64,000 nt of DNA, taken from contig CANTEG010000001.1 of assembly GCA_947652735.1 (NCBI GenBank), positions 1-64,000 on the forward strand, in the 5' to 3' direction. Shown piece by piece: positions 46,301-53,737 of this stretch (position 1 is the first letter of the stretch; every line of letters starts with the position of its first letter). The notes beneath the pieces are model-generated. The model was not told the DNA's origin. It did not search any database and saw nothing but the letters and a program-made list of their open reading frames with translations. The DNA comes from an uncultured Lachnospiraceae bacterium (GTDB lineage Bacteria > Bacillota > Clostridia > Lachnospirales > Lachnospiraceae). The position numbers and the translations under genes were made by a program.

Positions 46301-46373
46301 GTGCCACCACTACCATCACCAGACTAGAGCCGCGATTATTTAGTTTCTTAATGAGTTTCTTAATCTTTTTCAA
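43344..46373 (-). CDS. Very large PilX-like pilin protein (1009 aa)
   Basis: An exceptionally large pilin-type protein. The N-terminus is NNRGSSLVMVVVALGFIGIIVGALLMF, a pilin-like helix that follows a basic leader and lacks the +5 Glu of ordinary pilins, as in PilX-type minor pilins (which have Ser at +1 and no +5 Glu). The ~950-residue outer part is beta-strand rich, with Gly/Asn/Thr/Ser-rich phrases such as ILADTVIVPGTLAVMNSGDLTLYGK that suggest a repeated beta-helix or bactofilin-like stack. The start codon is TTG at 46373 with GGGGGAAAA before it; it abuts the previous stop with no gap. A tip-adhesin role is inferred. Confidence 0.75.
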   Translation of the reverse strand: MKKIKKLIKKLNNRGSSLVMVVVALGFIGIIVGALLMFAGYAYKQKLQDLNARDNFYYVEQAMQEIYAGVGSKTVEDMQEAYIYTVENMVRYDLTSNSYVTIGDQAANDMFKKQFMYNLDQNTFFDSANIATELSKYITNSSVKLDMSKVFVDDTDRDVNGNLKSITIRNITLTRTQEYNRSQANGYYTQSISTDIVIGEPDFTVRFNSTGSEYPKLFDFSMVADMGVEINQPAGNPLTISGNIYAAADYYNKKYNESTYTAGVLDASKSLNMTIGTEKFEYTHGSVTSKKYVDGASPVNTYYNEYSSINDPEIAGERDYYNGVNQRSMYSGLYINGSSVSILADTVIVPGTLAVMNSGDLTLYGKTGKATSESEVWADNIVLGGYSTKTITQNTTTKDEIIKYNGSTALIRADVYVKDDTEINATGAYFQLKGSYFGYGDSTSKDVREFIPTVDPENFQIEEADGTKYNRGHYNSSAIIVNGEKATLDLQETEAIFLAGRSYIELSKQINETELNVAVGDGTAGSTSQDVVKQTYQFMPTTSNIDTPDPTDTIYLRDYRTGESISVKSNQKAYVPVMYTGMPTPVLNSTATRALYYEAKLHTALKGSVFFEKYFPTSTFGKVVDGTRDIYIPCIMQEVSGKKYYYYDFTTCYNMILADQAVANQFSSDREYAAAFIEDYVKELKDPNSNISQYLVDITNYEDFEAGDILLPTMNDSMDATSAVVYSSGAITSKNGNTFEMITQNDLDDIAALLSTPQVTDYNAISGGNQFITGFDGDKIPAFSLSNDLDLEYNFVKWNLGHLNKTLESGERQYIQSLLANSDFGEASITPINKYINIRLIGANSKYPACGDLRPAKGAETGNEATVLKLASGYSVYVNDGVSSSANDSAYVTVEAGSNGVVKGIVITKGDVYFDASVKSFEGLIVAGGKVYINEQLQSFTASPEICRAIIRECQLSSEDKCKYVLDLFKAYEDSSVVTLEPTDTSAKTIDTIDYSDVVSFDNWMKNVE

Positions 46374-47924
46374 CTAATTTTCCCCCTTTGCTCCAGTTAA
46401 TGTAATCCTGCTGACACTCTTTGACTCAGGTGTAAGTCTTACTGTGACCGTCATCAGCCTGTTATCTGTTCTTTTATCCTCCGCAAGCGGTTCTATATAA
46501 CCACGATCATAATCTGCTCTCGCACCTGTATAAATAGGCGAATCCGTCACAACCGTAGGTATAACAGTTTGTGCTGTCACACCAAACTGACCGTTGCTGT
46601 TCTCAGTGACATCAAGGTTTGTATATATATGTGCATATTCTGCGGAGCCATTTGATCTGAATATATTAATTCTAACCTTTTTTCCACTGGTATTTGTTGT
46701 ATAGTATGCATTTCCGTTGGTTGTAGTTCCATAAGCCACATTGTTCTGGTCATTTGTCGGCTTGTAAAGATAAATCTTTGCATCCGGAACAAAGTTGTCA
46801 ACCATAATGTAATCATTTGATGCATACGTAACTTTGTTTATACTTGCATTATATGCATAGTCTGCTGTGTACGGCTGATACTCAAAATAAATGTCAGGAC
46901 ATTTGTCTGTATAAAACTTTTGTGAAAATACATTGTAGTCAATGACATCTGTTGCACTTACTGTCTGATTACCCGTAATCTTAAAGCTGTAATCATTTAA
47001 ATAATAAACATCCGCCTTTATGATATAATAATCATCCGTCGTATCAGAAGTACCGCAATCATCAAAATCAATATAAATCTTTGTCATCTTACTTGTAGAA
47101 TCTACGTAAGCGATTGTGTTCAGCACACTATCGTTTGACTCATGGAGCATTGCCTGCTGGTATGAGTCCGGATCCGTCTGCTTCAGCTTCTCCATGGTTT
47201 TAGAGAAGAACAATGATTCCGCCTGCGCATCAAAGTTTGATGCCGTTCCATTTATAATAGCCACCTTTGTCGCATCTAAATCCTGCATATTACCAAGGTT
47301 TGTTTCATTTGGATTACTTACAAGATCCGCTTCCCTGCACGCTATTGCTTCAATATATCCTTCACTGTTATATTTTACAATGCTGCCTTCGTTTGTCAGC
47401 TCAAAGCCTGCTGGAAATTTGCTCAAATCCGCCTGTGTCATGTCATAGGCAATCTTGTATCCATTTCCACTTGCAGCCGATTTTGCTCCCAACTGCACGG
47501 CAAGGTCATCGAGCACAACATTTCTATGATATACTGTATTTCTGGCACCCAGCTTAACGTCGTTTATTTTGTACTCATAAACATTATACCTGACATAAGC
47601 ACCAGATGCTCCAATAGCATGACCACTTGCACTGTCATATAAGCTGCACATTTGCGTCTTCACATTTGCAGGAGCAGAGAGCTTTAACTCATCTGCCCCA
47701 TCCGTTGCATCAGACCCTGATGCAAGCTTGGCTAAGTCATTTCTCTGGGAATATTCCAACAGATATGCAGCCGCTTCATTGGCATACTGCATTTCCTTCG
47801 CTCGTCTGCTTGTATCAAGTGTCTGTGAAAACTGTCTCATAATCGGTACAAGAAGCAGTGTCAATATGGCAATGGCTATCATGACTTCAATCAAAGTAAA
47901 GCCTTTGTTTTTGTTTTTTGCCAT
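46374..47924 (-). CDS. Minor pilin (PulI/PilV-like) with long C-terminal domain
   Basis: 516 residues. The leader MAKNKNKG and FTLIEVMIAIAILTLLLVPIM form a classic class III signal (Gly-Phe cut, Glu at +5). The opening resembles PulI/PilV minor pilins, but these are normally 120-200 residues, so ~350 residues of extra outer domain are present. The outer domain is beta-rich with Asn/Tyr/Asp-rich sequences (YNASINKVTYASNDYI). The ATG at 47924 is preferred: GAGAGG lies nine bases upstream and the earlier ATG would overlap it. It follows pilO after 15 bases and abuts the PilX-like gene. Confidence 0.8.
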   Translation of the reverse strand: MAKNKNKGFTLIEVMIAIAILTLLLVPIMRQFSQTLDTSRRAKEMQYANEAAAYLLEYSQRNDLAKLASGSDATDGADELKLSAPANVKTQMCSLYDSASGHAIGASGAYVRYNVYEYKINDVKLGARNTVYHRNVVLDDLAVQLGAKSAASGNGYKIAYDMTQADLSKFPAGFELTNEGSIVKYNSEGYIEAIACREADLVSNPNETNLGNMQDLDATKVAIINGTASNFDAQAESLFFSKTMEKLKQTDPDSYQQAMLHESNDSVLNTIAYVDSTSKMTKIYIDFDDCGTSDTTDDYYIIKADVYYLNDYSFKITGNQTVSATDVIDYNVFSQKFYTDKCPDIYFEYQPYTADYAYNASINKVTYASNDYIMVDNFVPDAKIYLYKPTNDQNNVAYGTTTNGNAYYTTNTSGKKVRINIFRSNGSAEYAHIYTNLDVTENSNGQFGVTAQTVIPTVVTDSPIYTGARADYDRGYIEPLAEDKRTDNRLMTVTVRLTPESKSVSRITLTGAKGEN

Positions 47925-47939
47925 AAATCCCATCCTCTC

Positions 47940-49061
47940 TTAATATACCTTTACGGTACCACTCTTGCTTCCTACGCTAAATCTTGGCGATGTACTGTCA
48001 TCACCGCTCACCTTAAAGAATACTGGAACACTCGTCTTGTTATCAACTGTCACCTTTACTCCGTTTGTATCAGAAGAATCTACTCTTGCAGATGATTCTA
48101 CATAAATCTTAAGGTCAGCTGATGTGATTTCTTTCTTGTATGACTTATCTCCGATTGCATATGTTACGAAGTTCTTTCCGTCCTCTTCTGCAATTGTTAT
48201 GGTAAGTGTTTCAACACTGTTTTCACCGCTTGTTACATATGTATCGGAACCGCCTGATGATACAATGATACCATCTGTATTATCATTGTTTGCATTGTTA
48301 AGCACAATCTTAATGTCATTGTTTGAAGCAAGTGATGCTCCATTGTCTGAGTCATATGCATATGTTGCAGGTGATGCTGCACCATCTCCTCCGAGGAAGA
48401 TATTAGCTACACCATTCTTCACGTCTACAGCAATCTTATCTGCCTCTCTGTCTGCACCTGCCACACAGTAAGCGTTCATGGATAAGGAACCTGTATATAC
48501 ATCCAACTCTGAATCATATGTAATGTTAAGACTGTCTATGTTCATTCTGTACTTATAATTCATCACATAGTCAACATACTCCTTGATACCTTCATAGGAA
48601 CCTGAATAAGTAATTGGAAATGCTGCCTTATATGCAGTGTAGGTTGCCGTTGCTGCCGCCTCAGCAGCCGCATCTGCCGTTCCATCCACTGGTGCAGCAG
48701 CGCCAAGTGCATAAAACTGCTCTGGTCTTCCAAGACCGACTGACTGAACCACAAACTGTCTGTCGCCTTCATCCTTATTAATTCCCTTTACAAACATAAC
48801 TGAAATTTCCTGATCAAGCGTTGCAGGAAAAACTGTTAACTGTTTCTGAAAGGCATCTTTAAATTCCTTTGTCTCGTCTATATACTTTTGCTTATCCTGC
48901 GACTTCGCATAAAGTTCGTCATATCTTGCCTGAAGTGTATCAACTTCAGCCTGAATAGTGTCCACTTCCTCCATATTCGGCTTATATACATATAAGTATA
49001 CCCCGCCTACTATCACTACGGCCAGTAAGACTAAAAGTATGATTGTATTTCCCTTTGACAT
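47940..49061 (-). CDS. pilO: Type IV pilus alignment protein PilO-like
   Basis: 373 residues. A single membrane helix (IILLVLLAVVIVGGVYLYV, 7-25) is followed by a coiled coil (VDTIQAEVDTLQARYDELYAKSQDKQKYI, ~33-65), then a ferredoxin-like fold region (VFPATLDQEISVMF...YSGSYEGIKEYVDYVMNYKYRMNIDSLNIT), typical of PilO. The last ~150 residues are a Ser/Asp/Asn-rich beta domain not found in classical PilO (~200 residues). With PilM-PilN upstream, it completes the inner-membrane alignment complex. In a Gram-positive there is no PilP, which fits its absence here. Confidence 0.85.
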   Translation of the reverse strand: MSKGNTIILLVLLAVVIVGGVYLYVYKPNMEEVDTIQAEVDTLQARYDELYAKSQDKQKYIDETKEFKDAFQKQLTVFPATLDQEISVMFVKGINKDEGDRQFVVQSVGLGRPEQFYALGAAAPVDGTADAAAEAAATATYTAYKAAFPITYSGSYEGIKEYVDYVMNYKYRMNIDSLNITYDSELDVYTGSLSMNAYCVAGADREADKIAVDVKNGVANIFLGGDGAASPATYAYDSDNGASLASNNDIKIVLNNANNDNTDGIIVSSGGSDTYVTSGENSVETLTITIAEEDGKNFVTYAIGDKSYKKEITSADLKIYVESSARVDSSDTNGVKVTVDNKTSVPVFFKVSGDDSTSPRFSVGSKSGTVKVY

Positions 49062-49079
49062 ATATATATCCCTCCTTTT

Positions 49080-50729
49080 TTACTCTGCCGATTCTGTCGT
49101 TTCTTCTGTTGCACCTGCTTCTGCTGCTGCAGCTTCTTCTTCCATCTGTTGCAAGAGCAAAGCATACGGATTTGTATAAACACAGGTTACAGTAAACTCA
49201 TATGTTACGGTTTCCGTACCCTCACTTACTCTTTTTGCAATACTTGCAACATAAGCATCTTCTATACATTCCATCGTCTTAAGCTGCACAATAAAATCTG
49301 CTATAGAGTCATAATCTGTTGACACACATGGCATAGACACACCTTCATTTGCTGAGCTGAAACCTGACACAATAACCGTAGTCGGTATCTTGTTTTCAAG
49401 CTGTGTAATAAACTCTCTCATGTTTTCATTCAACTGATACGTTGCCATATACATAGCTGTGATATCAATGAGTTCTGCCTGTGCCTGATCATGTTCCTTA
49501 ATTATCTGCTCAATGTCCGCAATACTTGCAATCTTGCTGTTAAGGTTATCTCTCTCTGCCTCCTTGTCGGACTTTGTCTTGATAGAGTAAAATGCAAGTC
49601 CTGCCGCACCGATTGCCGCAATAACAACCAGTGCAATAAATGGTGCCAGACTGATTTCTCCACTGGAGCCCTTTGCCGCAGCTTCAATTGTCTCAAATCC
49701 CATTGGTGCAAAAGCGGCACCAATAGGAGCTACCAGATATACAGGGTTATATACCTTAAGGTCAATACTTGGGTCAAACTTAATGTTGTAAAGACTATCC
49801 ATGATACGTACATTTACATTCAACTGTATTTTGAACAGTCCGTCTATACCTTTTATGAGTGCTCCATCACCTGTAAGGAACACATCATCGATTGGCTTAT
49901 CAGGGTTCTTTGATGCATAGTAGTCCATAACACGTCCTATGTTGTTGATAAGATACCTGAAAGCACCTGTAGCCTCATTGTCATCAAAATCTACAGTAAT
50001 AAGTCTGTCATTCTGAAGTAATGTCATGGCAGTCGTTGCATCTACGCCCTTGTCGTCCATGACAACATTTACAACAGAGTTTGTACCGTATGGTACAGTT
50101 CTCTGAAGAAGAAGATTGTCGCCCTGAACTATATTCAGTACAGTTGACTCACTTCCTAACTGGATTACCATTGTGGTAGTATTTGCCGCAGTCTGTGTCT
50201 TGATAAGCTGAAGCATTGAATTTCCGATGTAATCAAGTGCTACAACATTAAGCCCTGCCATAGATGCCAAATCATAATAGGACTTTACTATCTGTGCCGG
50301 TGCTGCTACTGCAAGAACTCTTAACTGCTTGTTGTTCTCCTCGTCTGTTACCGTTTCAAGAACAGAGTGAGAAACCACATAATCCTCTATATTTACAGGG
50401 AAATACTCCTGGGAGTTTGCATTTATGATTCCTCTGATTTTGTTCTCCTTTACGAAAGGTATAATAACCTCTCTGTTTACTATCTTCGTAGAAGAAAGAA
50501 CGAATACTGCATTCTTGTTTGAAATCCCCCTACTGGACAGTTGGTCGCGAATAGCTGCTGCTATTCTGTCAGGCTCCTTGATGATACCATCCTCATAGGC
50601 ATCTTCAGGAGTTTCAAATATAATTACATTGTGAATGTTCGTCTGCTTTTTCTGAGAAGCAGTCAACTCAATAATTGTAATACTTTCATTGGTGATATCA
50701 ATGGATAACACTTTATTGATTTTTGCCAT
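49080..50729 (-). CDS. pilM: PilM-PilN fusion protein
   Basis: 549 residues. The first ~340 are an actin-like PilM domain: VLSIDITNESITIIEL, VIIPFVKENKIRGIINANSQEYFP, MVIQLGSESTVLNIVQG and VFLTGDGALIKGIDG are the phosphate and adenosine motifs. A linker ends in a membrane helix (361-382, LAPFIALVVIAAIGAAGLAF). A coiled coil (~390-420) and a ferredoxin-like domain (IPTTVIVSGFSSANEG ... DFIVQLKTME) follow, as in PilN. PilM and PilN are usually separate proteins held by the INLLP motif of PilN; here ISLAPF before the helix is a possible remnant. The tail is Glu/Ala-rich. pilO follows after 18 bases. Confidence 0.88.
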   Translation of the reverse strand: MAKINKVLSIDITNESITIIELTASQKKQTNIHNVIIFETPEDAYEDGIIKEPDRIAAAIRDQLSSRGISNKNAVFVLSSTKIVNREVIIPFVKENKIRGIINANSQEYFPVNIEDYVVSHSVLETVTDEENNKQLRVLAVAAPAQIVKSYYDLASMAGLNVVALDYIGNSMLQLIKTQTAANTTTMVIQLGSESTVLNIVQGDNLLLQRTVPYGTNSVVNVVMDDKGVDATTAMTLLQNDRLITVDFDDNEATGAFRYLINNIGRVMDYYASKNPDKPIDDVFLTGDGALIKGIDGLFKIQLNVNVRIMDSLYNIKFDPSIDLKVYNPVYLVAPIGAAFAPMGFETIEAAAKGSSGEISLAPFIALVVIAAIGAAGLAFYSIKTKSDKEAERDNLNSKIASIADIEQIIKEHDQAQAELIDITAMYMATYQLNENMREFITQLENKIPTTVIVSGFSSANEGVSMPCVSTDYDSIADFIVQLKTMECIEDAYVASIAKRVSEGTETVTYEFTVTCVYTNPYALLLQQMEEEAAAAEAGATEETTESAE

Positions 50730-50776
50730 TCCTTATAGCCTCCCTCGCTAATCAGTGATTTAAAATAATTGGTGGA

Positions 50777-51538
50777 TTATAAAAATGTCCACATACTCAG
50801 GTACCAGCTTACAAGCTGCTCACCCCATATCATTGCTATATATACGCCCATAGATAAATATGGACCAAAAGCCAACACCCGGTCAGCTTTCTTAACAGCC
50901 ATCAATGTCAGATGTATAACTGAACCGAGCACACATCCTGACAAAAATGCTATAATATTAAGCTGCCAGCCCAATAGTAAGCCGGTTGCTGCCATAAGCT
51001 TTATGTCACCACCACCCATCGCTCTTCCCCGCGAAACAAGAAGCAGCAATAATAAAAAACCGCTGACCGCAAATAAACCGATTACATACTGACTCCAGTT
51101 ACCGATATCAGTAACAAGTCTAATCAGACCTAAAAGAAAAATAAATATGTTAAATCCCGGTGGGATTTCTTTTGTACGCCAGTCTATAAAGCTAAGCGCA
51201 ATCAAGGCAGAAGTACACAGGCAGTAAAGCATCGTATTTATCGAAAGTCCGCATGCGAGGTACAAGACGGTGTACAGTAATCCATTCAGTCCTTCGACAA
51301 TCGGATACTGACACGATATATGTACTTTACAATACCTGCACTTTCCACCTAAAAACAAATAACTGAATAATGGAAAAAGATCATACCATGCAAGGGTATG
51401 TCCGCATTCCATACAGTGAGACCTCTCTCTCGCCAGACTCTCCTTTAACGGAGTACGTAGTATCACAACATTCAGGAAGCTTCCGATTACGATTCCATAT
51501 ATAAAAAATATAACAGAAAAAATCAGTATTTCCATCAT
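50777..51538 (-). CDS. pilD: Prepilin peptidase/N-methylase (A24 family)
   Basis: 253 residues. It cuts the class III leader of the pilins in this locus and methylates the new N-terminal residue. About seven hydrophobic helices are visible. The N-terminal cytoplasmic zinc loop has the two CxxC pairs (HCMECGHT and CRYCKVH) that mark the bifunctional enzyme. The catalytic aspartates are in SFIDWRTKEIP and in GGGDIKLMAA (the GxGD motif). The start is one of two adjacent ATG codons. The gene lies between pilA and the pilM-N gene. Confidence 0.93.
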   Translation of the reverse strand: MMEILIFSVIFFIYGIVIGSFLNVVILRTPLKESLARERSHCMECGHTLAWYDLFPLFSYLFLGGKCRYCKVHISCQYPIVEGLNGLLYTVLYLACGLSINTMLYCLCTSALIALSFIDWRTKEIPPGFNIFIFLLGLIRLVTDIGNWSQYVIGLFAVSGFLLLLLLVSRGRAMGGGDIKLMAATGLLLGWQLNIIAFLSGCVLGSVIHLTLMAVKKADRVLAFGPYLSMGVYIAMIWGEQLVSWYLSMWTFL

Positions 51539-51570
51539 GTTTCAAGGTCCCTTCTTAAGATTTTAAATAC

Positions 51571-51608
51571 AGTTAAATTCCACCTGGCGAATCAGGTGGA
51601 ACTTAACT
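51571..51608. terminator. Strong hairpin between pilA and pilD
   Basis: Sixteen-base arms (AGTTAAATTCCACCTG and its complement with one G-U-type mismatch) around a six-base loop, 15 bases after the pilA stop. The downstream T-content is modest, so read-through to pilD is likely. The hairpin could both stabilise the abundant pilA mRNA end and reduce downstream expression. Confidence 0.7.
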
Positions 51609-51622
51609 ATACTATAATTAGC

Positions 51623-52171
51623 TTACTGATAATTCTTGTTAATTTCAGGAACAAGCTCATAACCACCTGATATTGCTCCAGTAGAAGCGTTAACTGTAGG
51701 CTCAGCATTAGTACCAAGTATAACCTTAACCTGACCAGTTCCTGAACATACAACATACCATGTAGTTGGTGCACCAATTGTTGAATCAGCAGCTTTCTTA
51801 TACTTAATCTTCGGAACACTCTCACTGAGGTTCTTGAAGATTTCGTCTACAGCCTCTGCCTGTGTCGTTGTTGCGTTAGAAGGCCATGTAACATTAGTAA
51901 CTGCAACACCTGAAGCAGAAGTTGCACCAGGAGTAAGCTTAAGAACCGGCTTAGCTGTCACGCTTGTCAAAGCTGCATAAGTATCCTCATTTGACATAGC
52001 TGTCTCAACAGCAGTCTTGATTGTCTTAGCAGCTGAAAGGTCATTTGACTTTCTTGACTTATCAATGTATCTGATAAGTGCCGGTGCAATTGCTCCTGCA
52101 AGGATAGCCATAATAGCTATAACAATGATAAGCTCTACGAGTGAGAAACCTTTGTTGTTTGTTTTCTTCAT
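51623..52171 (-). CDS. pilA: Major type IV pilin
   Basis: 182 residues with a short leader MKKTNNKG, cut before FSLVELIIVIAIMAILAGAIAPALIRY; the Gly at -1, Phe at +1 and Glu at +5 are all canonical. The N-terminal helix is followed by the region SRKSNDLSAAKTIKTAVETAMS and then a beta-rich head with Thr/Ala/Gly-rich loops. No cysteine pair is evident: a single Cys lies in YVVCSG. The ATG at 52171 is chosen because GGAGAG lies eight bases upstream; an in-frame start 14 codons earlier has no site. It is the only ordinary-sized pilin in the locus and sits just after pilC, so it is the likely main subunit. Confidence 0.92.
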   Translation of the reverse strand: MKKTNNKGFSLVELIIVIAIMAILAGAIAPALIRYIDKSRKSNDLSAAKTIKTAVETAMSNEDTYAALTSVTAKPVLKLTPGATSASGVAVTNVTWPSNATTTQAEAVDEIFKNLSESVPKIKYKKAADSTIGAPTTWYVVCSGTGQVKVILGTNAEPTVNASTGAISGGYELVPEINKNYQ

Positions 52172-52261
52172 AAATAAATCTCTCCTTTTCTTTTTATTTT
52201 GACAAAATGTCATATATATGATATCAACCCACCGTCCTCGCCCAGTGGGAGAAATCCGTTT

Positions 52262-53464
52262 TTAATAGTTATCGATAGCGTCGTACATACTAAGCATCGG
52301 TGAGTAAATTGCAAGTACAATACTACCAACAGTAACACCCATGACAACTATGATAATAGGCTCCATCATGGCTGTCAGTGCATCGGTTGCATTGTTTACT
52401 TCCATTTCATAATAGTCAGCAACCTTATCCATCATATCTTCGATGTTACCAGTTTCCTCTCCTATCTTCGTCATCTGTGACAACATAGGTGGAAAAATCT
52501 CCATATCCCTGATAGGTTTAGAAAGAGGCACACCCTTTGCAACCTGAACCTTGGCATCAAGCAGACCCTCTCTGATTATCTTGTTGTTCTGCATCTTTGC
52601 AACCTGCTCTATGGCATCCATCAGCGGAACACCGGAACCCATCAATGTACTTAAGGTTCTTGCAAATGTTGCTGCTGCAGACTTAATGGTAAGATTTCCA
52701 AACAACGGTGCCTTAATTGCTATGGAGGAGTAAAGCTGTGCCCCTGTGTTTGTCTTGCCATACTGCACAAGAGCAAATACAATCGCTGCTATGACAAGGG
52801 CAAGCACAATACCATGATGTTGCAAAAAGCTACTGAAGTTAACCAGCATCTGTGTCGGCTTCGGAAGCTCCGAACCCAAGTCCTCAAACATATCTGCAAA
52901 TGTAGGAACAACTCCTACAAGAAGTACAACTACTACCGCAATAACAACCACAAGTATAACGATAGGATACGTCATGGCACCTTTGACTTTCGACTTTAAC
53001 TTGTTTGAATTCTCAAAGTGGGTAGTCAGTCTGTCAAAGGATGTCTCCAAACTACCTGAAATCTCACCTGCCGCAACCATGTTGATAAATATCGGTGGGA
53101 ACACCTTAGGATTCAGCCTGAAAGCGTCTGCCAGAGTACCACCCTTTTGAACATATCCCTGCGCCTCCCTGATTGCTCTTTGAAGCGTCTTGTTATCAAG
53201 CTGTTCACTCATCATCTCAAGTGCCTGTATAATCGTAACACCTGCGTTTAACACGGCACCAAACTGCTTACAGAAAACCGCAAGATCCTGATCCTTAACC
53301 TTCTTGCCGCCGCCTTTCTTGCCGCTACCCTGTTCTTTAATTTCCTGAACAATGAAACCTTCGGACTTCAGCTTTTCTCTTGCCTTGTCCTCGCTTACGG
53401 CCTCAACGGTACCCTTTTTAGGTTTGCCGTTTTTGTCCATAACCTTGTAATTATATTGTGCCAT
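52262..53464 (-). CDS. pilC: Type IV pilus inner-membrane platform protein PilC
   Basis: 400 residues, the GspF/PilC platform protein, with three conserved membrane helices (about residues 172-192, 220-240 and 372-392). The first cytoplasmic domain has the family opening MAQYNYKVMDKNGKPKKGTVEA and LAVFCKQFGAVLNAGVTIIQAL. The repeat of the two domains is visible: the second (FARTLSTLMGSGVPLMDAIEQV) mirrors the first. The C-terminal VMGVTVGSIVLAIYSPMLSMY also fits. The start ATG has GGAGG upstream. A near-consensus promoter lies 117 bases upstream, so pilC can head its own transcript with pilA and the downstream genes. Confidence 0.94.
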   Translation of the reverse strand: MAQYNYKVMDKNGKPKKGTVEAVSEDKAREKLKSEGFIVQEIKEQGSGKKGGGKKVKDQDLAVFCKQFGAVLNAGVTIIQALEMMSEQLDNKTLQRAIREAQGYVQKGGTLADAFRLNPKVFPPIFINMVAAGEISGSLETSFDRLTTHFENSNKLKSKVKGAMTYPIVILVVVIAVVVVLLVGVVPTFADMFEDLGSELPKPTQMLVNFSSFLQHHGIVLALVIAAIVFALVQYGKTNTGAQLYSSIAIKAPLFGNLTIKSAAATFARTLSTLMGSGVPLMDAIEQVAKMQNNKIIREGLLDAKVQVAKGVPLSKPIRDMEIFPPMLSQMTKIGEETGNIEDMMDKVADYYEMEVNNATDALTAMMEPIIIVVMGVTVGSIVLAIYSPMLSMYDAIDNY

Positions 53465-53483
53465 TTCAATTCCTCCGACCCGA

Positions 53484-53508
53484 TTTTTTTAACAGAAAAT
53501 TTTGTTCT
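53484..53508. repeat. 25-base intergenic motif, copy 3, in the pilC leader
   Basis: The core reads CAGAAAATTTTGTTCT. It aligns without gaps to copies at 11438-11462 and 27699-27723. Here it is inside the predicted pilC leader RNA, 20 bases before the start codon, and in the opposite orientation to the gene. Confidence 0.5.
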
Positions 53509-53510
53509 CT

Positions 53511-53609
53511 ATGGCACGTTTCTTACGAAACCTGCCATATTTAAAAATGAACAAAATGTTAACAATATGTATCTAAACTAATAATACAACATTTCTTAAA
53601 ATAATGCAA
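53511..53609 (-). promoter_or_regulatory. pilC promoter and leader hairpin
   Basis: On the minus strand TTGCAT (53609-53604), a 17-base spacer and TATTAT (53586-53581) form a near-consensus promoter; transcription would begin near 53574. The leader then contains a hairpin at 53511-53538, with ATGGCA/TGCCAT and GTTTC/GAAAC stems. The ~110-base leader and structure could allow post-transcriptional control; I see no c-di-GMP riboswitch consensus in it. Confidence 0.65.
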
Positions 53610-53737
53610 TAAAAACAAATATTTTAAATATATTTTGGTCAATATTACCAAAATACCAAACATTTGCCCGATACAAATGATATCTATTGCGTTAATTTTA
53701 TACATTTTATTTGTATATTTCTACCTTTGCACCAATC

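Noticed and set aside
53465-53737. Possible c-di-GMP riboswitch upstream of pilC, suggested by the pilus context.
   Set aside because: I could not find the conserved GEMM-I core or the paired stems; only a plain hairpin is present. Control through the PilB MshEN domain is better supported.
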